A stretch of 64,000 nucleotides of DNA from Jiangella gansuensis DSM 44835 (GCF_000515395.1 NZ_KI911782.1:1155090-1219089), one strand, 5' to 3'; positions 54,619 to 63,789 are shown, numbered from the stretch's first letter. Notes: generated by a model not told the origin, from the letters alone. Translations and numbers: made by a program.

Positions 54619-57288
54619 GTGATCGACCAGTATGAGCTCTACTGCCTGGCTGACCAGGCCTTTTACGACGCGCCCGCCAACACGGACGCCGGTGGCCCGG
54701 ACTTCACCATCGCGGCGCGGCCGGTCCCGGATGGCTGGGAACACCAGGCGACGGACGTCTGGTTGAACTACGCACCGCGTGAGCAGTCGCTCCCGTCGCA
54801 GGGCTGGAAGATCCACGTCTCGTCCGACCTGGAGGACGCCGACCGCGTACTGGACGCCGTTTGGGACTACTGCGTCCCCCGCGGACTGGCCTTCAAGTTC
54901 CTCCGCAGCCGACCGGTCATGGTGATGTTCAACTCCAAGTCCGCCTTTCGCGGATCGAGCGGCAAGCTCGTGACCATCTATCCGGCCGATGCCGACCAGT
55001 TGGAGCTCGTCCTGAAGGAGCTGGACGGCGCGCTGCGCGGCATCAACGGTCCTTACATTCTCAGCGACCTGCGGTACGGCGACGGCCCGCTCTTCGTCCG
55101 GTACGGGGCCTTCGCGGAACGTCATTGCGTGAACGCGAGCGGTGAGCGGGTTCTGGCGATCGAGGATGATCAGGGACGGCTCGTTCCCGACGTACGCGGG
55201 CCGGTCTTCGCCTGTCCGCCCTGGGTCGGCCTGCCCGAGTTCCTCGAGCCTCACCTGGAGGCCAGGAACGCCGTGACGGTCGCGGGCCTGCCCTACGACA
55301 TCGAGAGCGTCGTGCAGTTCTCCAATGGCGGCGGCGTGTATCTCGGGCGGATCCGGAGCACCGGGGAGCGGGTGGTGCTGAAGGAGGGCCGTCCGCTCGC
55401 GGGGCTCGACGTCGCCGGCCGGGACGCGGTGGCCCGGGTGTCGCACGAGCGGGACATCCTGGGGCGCCTGTCCGGGCTGTCTGCCGTGCCCGCAGTGCGC
55501 GACTATTTCACCCTCGGCGGGCACCACTTCCTGGTCATGGAGTTCGTCGACGGCAACCCGCTGCAGCGTCTCGTCGTGGACCGGTATCCGCTCACGCATC
55601 CGGATCCGTCGTCGGAGACCGTGACCGCATACACGGAGTGGGCGCTCGGGATGCTCGCGCGAGTCGGCCAGGCGATGGATGCCGTCCACGAGCGCGGCGT
55701 GGTCTTCGGCGATCTGCATCCGGACAACATCCTGGTGGCCGGCGACGGCCGCCTCGTCCTCGTCGACTTCGAGGTGTCGTCCTTCGCCGAGTCAGGTGGC
55801 CGATCCGCGTTGGCGCACCCGGGATACGGCGCGCCGCCCGACCGGCACGGCATCGAGGTCGATCGGTATGCGCTGGCTTGCCTGTTCTTCGGGCTGTTCG
55901 CACCCCAGACGACGATCATGCTGCCTCTGCATCCGGCCAAGGCCGTCCACGTGGCTGAACTCGTGACGCAGATCTTCCCCGTGCCCGCCGCGACGGTGCA
56001 GGACGTGGTCCGGACGATCCTCGGACCGGCCGGCGACGCCGCCCCCACCACGATGCGTGCGTTGCCGATGCCCGGGGTCGCGAGCTGGGAGCACGTTCGG
56101 GCGTCGATGTGCCGGGCCATCGTCGCCAGCGCCACCCCTGAGCGCGAGGACCGGCTCTTCCCCGGCGACATCGCCCAGTTCGAGGCCGGCGGGGGCATCA
56201 ACGTCGCACACGGGGCGGCTGGCGTGCTGTACGCGCTGGCTCGGACCGACGCCGGCAGGTTCCCGGAGTACGAGGACTGGCTGTGCGCTCGCGCCGCAGC
56301 GCCACCACGCGGAACGGGCGTCGGCTTCTACGACGGCCTGCACGGCGTGGCGCACGTGCTGGAGGATCTCGGGCACCGGCAGGACGCGCTCGACACGATG
56401 CAGTTGTGCCTGGCCGGCGACTGGCGGTCTCTGGAACTCGGCCTGTACTCCGGGCTCGCCGGGATCGGCCTCAACCTCCTGCACTTCAGCGAATGCACTG
56501 GTGAGCGAGAGTTCGTCACCGAGGCGGCCGCCGTGATCGACGCCGTCGCCGACCGCCTCGGCGGACCTGAGGACGTGCCCGACGTCAGCGGCGGCGACAA
56601 CCCACGTGCCGGACTGATGTTCGGCTCGTCCGGGCCGGCCCTGCTGTTCATCCGCGCCTACGAGCGGACCGGTGACGCGGCGCTGCTCGACCTGGCTGCG
56701 ACGGCGCTGCGGCAGGACCTGCGCCGGTGTGCCCAGGACGAGGACGGGACGATGCAGGTCACCCAAGGATGGCGAACGCTGCCCTACCTCGACGAGGGTT
56801 CGATGGGGATCGCGTTGGTCCTCGCCCGCTACCTGACGCACCGCCAGGACGAGGCGTTCGCGGGGGCGCTCGACGCCTTGCGGCGGGTGGCGCGGGCCGG
56901 CTACTTCGTGCAGCCGGGCCTGTTCACCGGGCGCGCCGGCATCATCGCCGGGGCCGGCATGCTGGGGCGCGCCGGCGCCGGGCCGGCCGAGCCGTCGGAG
57001 CTGTCCGAGCTGACCCGCTGGCTGAGCTGGCACGCGCTGCCCTATGACGGCGGGCTCGCGTTCCCCGGCGACCAGTTGCTACGTCTCTCGATGGACCTGG
57101 CCACCGGAACGGCCGGGGTCCTCCTGGCGCTCGGATCGGCGCTCCACGACCGGCCGGTGTTCCTGCCGTTCCTCGAGCCGGCCGGGCCGGTTGCGACCAC
57201 GGCCACCTCATCCACCCCGCGCGAGGCCGAGCTGGCGCTCGCGGACGACGTCCGGGAGGAGGCGCACTCGACCACTACGCCGTCTTGA
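54619..57288 (+). CDS. Class III lanthipeptide synthetase (LanKC, RamC/AmfT-like)
   Basis: 889 aa, trifunctional: lyase, Ser/Thr kinase and cyclase. The N-terminal ~190 residues form the phosphoSer/Thr lyase region. The kinase domain (about 225-480) has the Lys strand RVVLKEGRP, catalytic GDLHPDN (Asp365) and LVDFE (Asp383). The C-terminal LanC-like domain (about 520-860) has HGVAHVL, YSGLAGIGLNLLHF, LFTGRAGIIAG and DLATGTAGVLLAL repeats but no Cys-Cys-His zinc ligands, as expected for class III. GTG start with GGGAG six bases before it. Followed 30 bp later by the precursor gene, the same order as ramC-ramS. Confidence 0.95.
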   Translation: MIDQYELYCLADQAFYDAPANTDAGGPDFTIAARPVPDGWEHQATDVWLNYAPREQSLPSQGWKIHVSSDLEDADRVLDAVWDYCVPRGLAFKFLRSRPVMVMFNSKSAFRGSSGKLVTIYPADADQLELVLKELDGALRGINGPYILSDLRYGDGPLFVRYGAFAERHCVNASGERVLAIEDDQGRLVPDVRGPVFACPPWVGLPEFLEPHLEARNAVTVAGLPYDIESVVQFSNGGGVYLGRIRSTGERVVLKEGRPLAGLDVAGRDAVARVSHERDILGRLSGLSAVPAVRDYFTLGGHHFLVMEFVDGNPLQRLVVDRYPLTHPDPSSETVTAYTEWALGMLARVGQAMDAVHERGVVFGDLHPDNILVAGDGRLVLVDFEVSSFAESGGRSALAHPGYGAPPDRHGIEVDRYALACLFFGLFAPQTTIMLPLHPAKAVHVAELVTQIFPVPAATVQDVVRTILGPAGDAAPTTMRALPMPGVASWEHVRASMCRAIVASATPEREDRLFPGDIAQFEAGGGINVAHGAAGVLYALARTDAGRFPEYEDWLCARAAAPPRGTGVGFYDGLHGVAHVLEDLGHRQDALDTMQLCLAGDWRSLELGLYSGLAGIGLNLLHFSECTGEREFVTEAAAVIDAVADRLGGPEDVPDVSGGDNPRAGLMFGSSGPALLFIRAYERTGDAALLDLAATALRQDLRRCAQDEDGTMQVTQGWRTLPYLDEGSMGIALVLARYLTHRQDEAFAGALDALRRVARAGYFVQPGLFTGRAGIIAGAGMLGRAGAGPAEPSELSELTRWLSWHALPYDGGLAFPGDQLLRLSMDLATGTAGVLLALGSALHDRPVFLPFLEPAGPVATTATSSTPREAELALADDVREEAHSTTTPS

Positions 57289-57318
57289 CCCCACGAGCTA
57301 TGGAAGGAGGTGTAGACG

Positions 57319-57447
57319 ATGGTTCTCCTCGACCTTCAGGGAATGGAGGCTCCTGGCCGCAAGGGCGGTGGCGGCGGCAGCACGCTGACCGTACTGACCT
57401 GTGGCTCGGTCAAGCCGAGCAACCTCAGTGTCGCCTTGTGTCACTGA
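57319..57447 (+). CDS. Class III lanthipeptide precursor (SapB/AmfS-like), 42 aa
   Basis: Starts MVLLDLQGME, the LLDLQ leader motif recognised by class III synthetases. The leader ends in a Gly5 run (16-20). The core is STLTVLTCGSVKPSNLSVALCH. It holds two rings of the form S/T-x-x-S/T-x-x-x-C: Ser21-Thr24-Cys28 and Ser34-Ser37-Cys41. This spacing is identical to SapB, with a five-residue linker (GSVKP) where SapB has two. Ribosome site GGAGG lies 8 bases before the ATG. Expected to be dehydrated and cyclised by the upstream synthetase, then exported. It could be a surfactant morphogen like SapB; activity is unproven. Confidence 0.93.
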   Translation: MVLLDLQGMEAPGRKGGGGGSTLTVLTCGSVKPSNLSVALCH

Positions 57448-57454
57448 GCGATCC

Positions 57455-57492
57455 CGGGTCCTGGGCGACGGCCGAACCTCGCCCAGGACCCG
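57455..57492 (+). terminator. Strong stem-loop between precursor and peptidase genes
   Basis: Perfect 14-bp stem CGGGTCCTGGGCGA (57455-57468) with its inverse (57479-57492) and a 10-nt loop, 7 bases after the precursor stop. No T tract follows, so partial termination or 3'-end protection is more likely than a full stop, giving more precursor mRNA than mRNA for the downstream genes. Confidence 0.75.
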
Positions 57493-57513
57493 TACGGCCG
57501 GAAGGGAGGGCCG

Positions 57514-59625
57514 GTGTCTTCGACGGATCGGATGCCCGTCGTCGTCTATCCGACGGCAGCGCGTCAGGCGATCGCCGACCGGCTTCACGGGCACGTCGTG
57601 CGCGATCCGTATCGGTGGCTGGAGGACGCGTCGAGCCCGCAGACGCGGGAATGGCAGGCCGCCCAGGACGATCTGTGGCGGCGTTTCCGTGCCTCGCTCC
57701 TCGGCCGGGAGCGGCTGCAGGCCCGCGTTGCCGAACTGTCGGACGTGGGAGTGATCACCGCCCCGATGTGGCGCGGAGACCGCCGCTTCGGCCTGCGGCA
57801 GACCGCCCAGCAGGAGCACCCGGTGCTCTACACCGCCGGGCCGGACGACCACGAGCGCGTCCTGGTGGATCCGATGACCATCGATCCGTCCGGTGCGACG
57901 ACGCTCGATCACTGGCAGCCGGACCTCGACGGCCGGCTGTTGGCCTTCCAGCTGTCGCGGTACGGGAGCGAGTGGGCGCAGCTCTACGTCATGGACGTCG
58001 CGTCGCGCGACGTGGTCGACGGGCCGATCGACCGCTGCCGGTACTCCCCGGTGGCCTGGCTACCCGGCGGCACGGCCTTCTTCTATGTCCGTGCCGTCCC
58101 CGGGTCACCGGCCGGCGCCCGGCGCGTCTACCTCCACCGGCTCGGGACGCCGGCCGAGGACGACATCCCGATCCACGTTCCGGTCACCGAGCCGGACCGG
58201 GACGAGGGTTCCTCGTTCGGTCTCGGGATCAGTCCCGACGGTCGCTGGCTGGCGATCTCGGAATCCCGGGGCACCGCGAGCTCGAATGATGTCTGGCTCG
58301 CCGATCTCTCCGCGTCGACGTGGGCGGATCCGGCTCTGCGGGTCGTACATGAGGGCGTGGACGCCCGGACGGCGTTGGACGTCGGCACCGACGGGCGGAT
58401 GTACGTCGTCACGACGCTCGGAGCGCCTCGCGGCCGGCTGTGCGTCGGTGACCCAGCACGCCCGGACCCCGAGTCCTGGCTCGACCTCGTTCCCGCCGAT
58501 CCGGAGGCGGTGCTCAGCGATTTCGTCATTCTGGACGGTCCCGATCTCCAGCGGGCCGTCCTGCTCGTCGGCTGGACGCGGCATGCCCTGAGCGAGGTCA
58601 GCGTGCACGACCTCGCCACGGGCGAGCGGCTGGGCCAGGTGCCGCTTCCCGGACCCGGGTCGATCGGCCCACTGACAAGGCGCCTCACCGGCGCGCACGA
58701 GACCTGGTTCACCTATACCGACAGCGCCACCCCGGGAGCCGTGTTCCGGTACGACGCTCGCACCGGCGAGACCACGCCATGGGCCCGGTCGCCCGGTTCC
58801 GCAGTCGTTCCCGAAACGCTGGGCCGCCAGATCGTCTACGCCTCGGCGGACGGCACGCCGGTGCGCATGGTGGTCCTGGCCCGGCCCACCGGCGAGGCCG
58901 GTCCACGGCCGGCCATCCTCTATGGCTACGGCGGCTTCGGCGTGCCGATGACGCCGGCCTATTCGAGCTTCACCCTGGCCTGGGTCGAGTCGGGCGGCGT
59001 CTTCGCGATCGCCCACCTGAGGGGCGGCGGAGAGGAGGGCGAGCAGTGGCATCGCGCCGGCACACGTGAGCGCAAGCAGAACGCCGTCGACGACTTCGTC
59101 GCGGCGGCCGAGACGCTGATCTCGGAGGGCTGGACCAGCGCCGATCAGCTCGGTGTGTGCGGCGAGTCGAACGGCGGCCTCGTCGTCGGTGCGGCGCTGA
59201 CGCAGCGACCGGAGCTGTTCGCCGCCGCGGTGTGCTCGGCTCCGGTGCTCGACATGGTGCGGTACGAGAACTTCGGTCTCGGTCCGGCGTGGCGAGCCGA
59301 GTACGGCAGCGCCGACGACCCGGACCAGCTCCGGTGGCTGCTCGGGTATTCGCCCTATCACCACGTCCGCGCGGGCGTCGACTATCCCGCCGTGCTGTTC
59401 ACCGCCTTCGGCAACGACTCGCGAGTGGATCCTCTGCACGCCCGGAAGATGTGCGCGGCCCTGCAGTGGGCGACGGCGGGCTCGCGTCCGATCCTGATGC
59501 GCCTGGAGGACGAGGCCGGCCACGCGGACTCGGCCTCCACCCGAGGCGTCTCGCTCGCCGCGGACATCCTCGCCTTCGTCGCGGCCCAGACCGGGCTCGA
59601 TCTCGCGGGAGGTGGCGGGGCATGA
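57514..59625 (+). CDS. Prolyl oligopeptidase (S9A), probable lanthipeptide leader peptidase
   Basis: 703 aa cytosolic serine peptidase: N-terminal segment RDPYRWLED, a seven-bladed propeller (about 75-430), and the hydrolase domain with Ser552 (GESNGG), Asp635 (GNDSRVDP) and His670 (EAGHAD). GTG start after AAGGGAGGG. Class III loci sometimes carry such an enzyme; FlaP of the flavipeptin locus cleaves the modified peptide after Pro. The precursor here has Pro12 in its leader (MEAPGRK), a suitable site, and also Pro33 in the core between the rings, which must be protected or be a second site. Confidence 0.93.
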   Translation: MSSTDRMPVVVYPTAARQAIADRLHGHVVRDPYRWLEDASSPQTREWQAAQDDLWRRFRASLLGRERLQARVAELSDVGVITAPMWRGDRRFGLRQTAQQEHPVLYTAGPDDHERVLVDPMTIDPSGATTLDHWQPDLDGRLLAFQLSRYGSEWAQLYVMDVASRDVVDGPIDRCRYSPVAWLPGGTAFFYVRAVPGSPAGARRVYLHRLGTPAEDDIPIHVPVTEPDRDEGSSFGLGISPDGRWLAISESRGTASSNDVWLADLSASTWADPALRVVHEGVDARTALDVGTDGRMYVVTTLGAPRGRLCVGDPARPDPESWLDLVPADPEAVLSDFVILDGPDLQRAVLLVGWTRHALSEVSVHDLATGERLGQVPLPGPGSIGPLTRRLTGAHETWFTYTDSATPGAVFRYDARTGETTPWARSPGSAVVPETLGRQIVYASADGTPVRMVVLARPTGEAGPRPAILYGYGGFGVPMTPAYSSFTLAWVESGGVFAIAHLRGGGEEGEQWHRAGTRERKQNAVDDFVAAAETLISEGWTSADQLGVCGESNGGLVVGAALTQRPELFAAAVCSAPVLDMVRYENFGLGPAWRAEYGSADDPDQLRWLLGYSPYHHVRAGVDYPAVLFTAFGNDSRVDPLHARKMCAALQWATAGSRPILMRLEDEAGHADSASTRGVSLAADILAFVAAQTGLDLAGGGGA

Positions 59626-61316
59626 CGCTGCGTGGCCAGCACGAGCGCTCCCGGCCGAGGGGACGAGGCATCACGTTCGGCGCTGTCGTCCGGCACGGTG
59701 GCCGCTGGCTTCCGCTGATCGGGATCGCGGCCCTGGCCGACAGCCTCGCCATGCTGGCGCTGCCGTTCGTGTTCGGCCGCACCGTGGACGCCATCGTCGG
59801 GGACGGGGACGTCAACCGCTGGCTGCTCGTGGCCATCGGGCTGATCGTGGTCGGAATCGTGTGCGATCTCGTCGACACGTTCGCCGACGCCGCCTGCATC
59901 GCAAGCACGACCGCCTGGCTGCGCCACCGCCTGATCCGGCACGTGCTCGCCATCGGCCCCGTGGGCACTCACCGGTTCACCACGGGAGACCTGGTCAGCC
60001 GAGTCTCCAGCAACGCCGTGGACGCTGCCCAAGCCGGTCCGAGCGCGGTGACGGTCGCAGCGGCGGCGCTGCCTCCGGTGGGCAGTCTGGTGCTGCTCGC
60101 CTACATCGATGTGTGGCTCGCTGTGGCCTTCGTGGGAGGGGTGGCGCTGGTGGCCCTCGTCCTGCTGGCCTTCGCCCGGCGGACCGCCGAGGCGGCCCTG
60201 GCATACCAGCAGGCGCAGGGCCGCATAGCCGCCCGGCTCACCGAGTCGCTGACCGGAATCCGCACCATTGCCGCGGCCGGAACCGTGGAGCGGGAGGACG
60301 AGCGCGTGCTCGAACCACTGCCCGAGCTCCACGACCATGGGATGCGGACCTGGAACGTGCTGGCCCGGTCGAGCGCGCAGGCCGCCGTCGTCGGGCCGAT
60401 CGTGCTGGTGGCGGTTCTGGCGGCGGGAGGACTCCAACTGGTGGACGGCCGGATCACCCCGGGCGAGCTGTTCGCGGCCAGCCAGTATGCGGTGATGGGC
60501 GCCGGCCTGGGCTCGTTGACCAGCGTGTTCGCGGAGTTGGCACGGGCGCGAGCCGGCGTCCAACGCGCCGCCGAGGTGTTCGGCGTGCCACCGATCTGGT
60601 ACGGGCGGCGCGAGCTTCCGCCCGGTCCGGGGCGGCTGGAGTTCCGCGGTGTCACCGTCCGCGATGACGACGCGGTGCTGCTCGACGGGGTCGACCTCGT
60701 CGTGCCAGGTGAGGCGGCGGTCGCCGTCGTCGGCCGGTCCGGTGCGGGCAAGTCCGTCCTCGCCGCGGTCGCGGCCCGGTTGCGCGACCCGGACGAGGGC
60801 CAGGTGCTGCTGGACGGGGTGCCTCTGCACGAGGTCGGCCACGACTCACTGCGGGCCGCGGTCGGCTGCGCCTTCGAGCGGCCGGAGCTACTCGGCGCGA
60901 CCGCCGGTGATGCCATCGGGCTCGGGCTGGAGCGCGATCTGGTGGTGGCCGCCGCACGCGCCACCCACGCGTACGAGTTCGTCAGCCGGCTACCCGAGGG
61001 CTTCGACACCCCGCTGCACCAGGCCCCCATGTCCGGCGGTGAGCGACAGCGGATGGGCCTGGCCCGGGCGTGGCATGCTGGCCGGCTGCTCGTGCTCGAC
61101 GACGCCACGTCCAGCCTCGACACCGTCACCGAGATGCAGATCAGCCGCACCCTCACCGGCGATTTGGGCAGGCGCACCCGCCTGATCGTCACCCACCGGG
61201 TCGCCACGGCCGCGCGGGCCGACCTGGTCGTGTGGCTGGAGGACGGGCGAGTGCGGGCCTGCGGTCCCCATGCGCGGCTGTGGGACGACCTGGCCTACCG
61301 GGAGGTCTTCGGATGA
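59622..61316 (+). CDS. ABC exporter half-transporter 1 (RamA/AmfB-like)
   Basis: 564 aa: a membrane domain (about 20-310, six helices) fused to an ATPase with Walker A GRSGAGKS, signature MSGGERQRMGLARAW, Walker B LLVLDDATSSLD and H-loop VTHRV. The ATG at 59622 overlaps the peptidase stop. With the next gene it should form a heterodimeric exporter for the mature or partly processed lanthipeptide, as RamA and RamB do for SapB. No peptidase C39 domain is present, so leader removal is left to other enzymes. Confidence 0.92.
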   Translation: MTLRGQHERSRPRGRGITFGAVVRHGGRWLPLIGIAALADSLAMLALPFVFGRTVDAIVGDGDVNRWLLVAIGLIVVGIVCDLVDTFADAACIASTTAWLRHRLIRHVLAIGPVGTHRFTTGDLVSRVSSNAVDAAQAGPSAVTVAAAALPPVGSLVLLAYIDVWLAVAFVGGVALVALVLLAFARRTAEAALAYQQAQGRIAARLTESLTGIRTIAAAGTVEREDERVLEPLPELHDHGMRTWNVLARSSAQAAVVGPIVLVAVLAAGGLQLVDGRITPGELFAASQYAVMGAGLGSLTSVFAELARARAGVQRAAEVFGVPPIWYGRRELPPGPGRLEFRGVTVRDDDAVLLDGVDLVVPGEAAVAVVGRSGAGKSVLAAVAARLRDPDEGQVLLDGVPLHEVGHDSLRAAVGCAFERPELLGATAGDAIGLGLERDLVVAAARATHAYEFVSRLPEGFDTPLHQAPMSGGERQRMGLARAWHAGRLLVLDDATSSLDTVTEMQISRTLTGDLGRRTRLIVTHRVATAARADLVVWLEDGRVRACGPHARLWDDLAYREVFG

Positions 61317-63037
61317 GGCGGGAACTGCGATTCGGCGTCGCGTCGCTGCGTCGCCGGCCGCTGCTCGAGCTCGCGGCGTGGTCGCTGCCTGATGCGGTGC
61401 CCACCGCGATCTACGGGCTGGCGATCGCTCGTGCCGTCGACGACGGCTTCCTGGCCGGTCGTCCGGGAGTGGGCCTGGCCTGGCTGGCCGTCCTCGTCGG
61501 GGCGGCCTGCGTCGGCGGCGTCGGGTCGCGTCAGGTGTTCCGCCGCCTCGGCGACCTGGTCGAGCCGTTCCGGGACGACCTCGTGCGCCGGGTGGTGGCG
61601 GCCGCGTTGCGGCAGGGCGTGGCAGGCCGTCCCGACGACGGCGCCGTCGCGCGGCTGACCCGCCAGGTGGAGATCGTCCGGGACACGTACGCCGGGCTCA
61701 TCGTCGTGGCCCGCGACTTCGTGGTGAGGGTCGTCGGCGTCGTGGCCGGCCTGCTCGCCATCGCGCCGGTCATCGTCGTCCTCGTGCTGCCGCCGTTCCT
61801 GCTCGGGTTCGCCGTCGCCGTGCTGACGCTCGGCCTGGCCGCGGCTCGTGTGCGCGCGTCGGTGCGCGCGGACGAGCGTGCCGCCACCGCGGCAGGAGCG
61901 GTGGTCGCCGGCACCCGGGACGTGGTCGCGCGTGGCGCCGAGGGGTACGCGACTGCTTTGGTGGCTGGACCGATCGGCGAGCACGCGGCCGCGGAACGGG
62001 CACTGGCCCGGGTCGGAGCGCTGCGCACCCTCTGCTTCGCCCTCGGTGGCTGGCTACCGCTGGTGATCCTGCTGGCCGCCGGGCCGTGGCTGGTCGAGCG
62101 AGGGGTGAGCGCCGGAGCCCTCATGGGAGGGTTGACGTACGTTCTGGTCGGGCTGCACCCGGCGCTCGACACGGTCATGGGTGCTCTCAGTGGCAGCGGC
62201 CTGCGGTTCGTCGTGACCCTGGGCCGGATCCTCGACGCCACCACGATCCCCGCGGTTCGCCTGCCGCGCCTTACGGCGGCACCCAGCGGGCACATCGTCG
62301 CCGTCGATGCGGCGACCTTCGCCTACGGACCCCACGCCGAACCCGTGGTACGGGACCTCGATCTCGTCGTCGACGACGGTGACCACCTGGCCATCGTCGG
62401 CCCGAGCGGGATCGGGAAGTCCACGCTCGCGGCGCTGATGTGCGGGCTGCTCCGGCCGGACGAGGGGCGAGTGCTGCTGGGTGGTGCGCCCGCCGCCGAC
62501 CTGCCGGCACAGCGGCTGGCGGCCACCCGGGTTCTGATCCCCCAGGAGGCCTACGTTTTCGAGGGGACGGTCCGCGACAACCTCGCGTACCTGCGGCCCG
62601 GCGCCACGGCCGCCGAGATCCGTGCCGCGGTCGAGGTCGTCGGTGCCGAGGCGCTCCTGGGCCGGCTCGGGGGACTCACCGCACTCGTGCGCCCGAACCA
62701 GCTCTCCGCGGGCGAACGCCAGCTGCTCGCACTCGTGCGCGCCTACCTGTCGCCGGCGCCGCTGGCGGTCCTCGATGAGGCCACCTGTCACCTGGATCCG
62801 GTGGCAGAGCGGCTGGCCGAGGCGGCCTTCGCCCGTCGTGCCGGCACCCTGATCGTCATCGCCCACCGGATCAGCTCGGCCCTGCATGCCCGGCGCATCC
62901 TCGTGCTCGACGGCGCGTCCGCGACGGTCGGACAACACGAGGAGCTGCAACTCGCGTCACCGCTGTACCGGGACCTCCTGGGGCATTGGAGCGCCACCGC
63001 AGCGGAAGGCGCCGGTCAGATCCAGCCGGCGTCCTGA
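61313..63037 (+). CDS. ABC exporter half-transporter 2 (RamB/AmfA-like)
   Basis: 574 aa, membrane domain then ATPase. Walker A GPSGIGKST, signature LSAGERQLLALVRAY (Ala in place of the second Gly), Walker B LAVLDEATCHLD and H-loop IAHRI. The membrane part is unusually rich in Val/Ala/Arg. The start at 61313 overlaps the preceding stop (ATGA). Its end overlaps the convergent regulator gene by 22 bp. Confidence 0.92.
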   Translation: MRRELRFGVASLRRRPLLELAAWSLPDAVPTAIYGLAIARAVDDGFLAGRPGVGLAWLAVLVGAACVGGVGSRQVFRRLGDLVEPFRDDLVRRVVAAALRQGVAGRPDDGAVARLTRQVEIVRDTYAGLIVVARDFVVRVVGVVAGLLAIAPVIVVLVLPPFLLGFAVAVLTLGLAAARVRASVRADERAATAAGAVVAGTRDVVARGAEGYATALVAGPIGEHAAAERALARVGALRTLCFALGGWLPLVILLAAGPWLVERGVSAGALMGGLTYVLVGLHPALDTVMGALSGSGLRFVVTLGRILDATTIPAVRLPRLTAAPSGHIVAVDAATFAYGPHAEPVVRDLDLVVDDGDHLAIVGPSGIGKSTLAALMCGLLRPDEGRVLLGGAPAADLPAQRLAATRVLIPQEAYVFEGTVRDNLAYLRPGATAAEIRAAVEVVGAEALLGRLGGLTALVRPNQLSAGERQLLALVRAYLSPAPLAVLDEATCHLDPVAERLAEAAFARRAGTLIVIAHRISSALHARRILVLDGASATVGQHEELQLASPLYRDLLGHWSATAAEGAGQIQPAS

Positions 63038-63621
63038 GCGATGCGGATCGCTTCGATGCGGGTGCGCGCCCCGGTCTTGACGAGGATGTGCGACAGGTAG
63101 TTGCGGACCGTGCCGGGGCTCAGGAACAGCGTCGCGGCGATCTCCTGGGGCGGCGCGCCGGTCATGGCCAGTCGCAGGACATCGCGCTCCCGGTTGGTCA
63201 GCGGACTGGCGTCCGCGGTGAGGGCGGCCACGGCCAACTCGGCGTCCATCACGGCTTCTCCGCGCACCAGGTGCCGTATGGCATCGACCAGGTTGGCCAG
63301 CGACGCGTCGGTGGCGATGAGTCCCACCCGAGGTGCCAGCCGGGCGAGCGACAGGCTGTCGATCCCGGACGAGTATCGATCCAGCAGCATCAGGATGCCG
63401 AGCCTGGGCAACTTCTGGCACAGCACGCGCACGTCGACCGTGCCGGGCAGCAGAGCGTCGAGCACGGCGACCTGGGCTTGCCGGCGCAGGGCGGCGGGGA
63501 GCACGTCGTCCACCCGGGCCAGCTCGTCCACGACTTCCAGATCGGGTTCGCGGGCGAGGACGGAACTCAGTGCCTCACGCACCAGCGCACCTCGGTAACC
63601 GAGCAGCACCCGAATAGCCAC
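63016..63621 (-). CDS. LuxR/NarL-type response regulator (RamR-like), atypical receiver
   Basis: 201 aa. The receiver domain (about 1-115) has VAVLDALLPG with the usual phospho-acceptor Asp, but the N-terminal acidic pair is replaced: VAIRVLLGYRGALVREA has Gly-Tyr where Asp-Asp is normal. The C-terminal helix-turn-helix is LTNRERDVLRLAMTGAPPQEIAATLFLSPGTV. The GTG at 63621 follows GAGGGGG. No sensor kinase is adjacent, as for RamR, the activator of the SapB locus. It probably activates the lanthipeptide operon without ordinary phosphorylation. Confidence 0.9.
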   Translation of the reverse strand: MAIRVLLGYRGALVREALSSVLAREPDLEVVDELARVDDVLPAALRRQAQVAVLDALLPGTVDVRVLCQKLPRLGILMLLDRYSSGIDSLSLARLAPRVGLIATDASLANLVDAIRHLVRGEAVMDAELAVAALTADASPLTNRERDVLRLAMTGAPPQEIAATLFLSPGTVRNYLSHILVKTGARTRIEAIRIAQDAGWI

Positions 63622-63789
63622 GCCGTTCGCCCCCTCGCGACGGCCGCCCTGCGGAAGACGTGCCAATCAGTCAAGTCTGATTGAATCGATCCCCCGGTCA
63701 CACTAGCGGTAATAATGTGATCGGGCCATCAGGTTGCCGATGCCGGTGAACCGTCCGTGGGCAGCGGCGACGAAGGGGCACAGCGGAAC

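Noticed and set aside
54372-54635. Short frames upstream of lanKC as a second lanthipeptide precursor
   Set aside because: No LLDLQ-like leader and no paired Ser/Thr-Cys spacing; composition fits chance.
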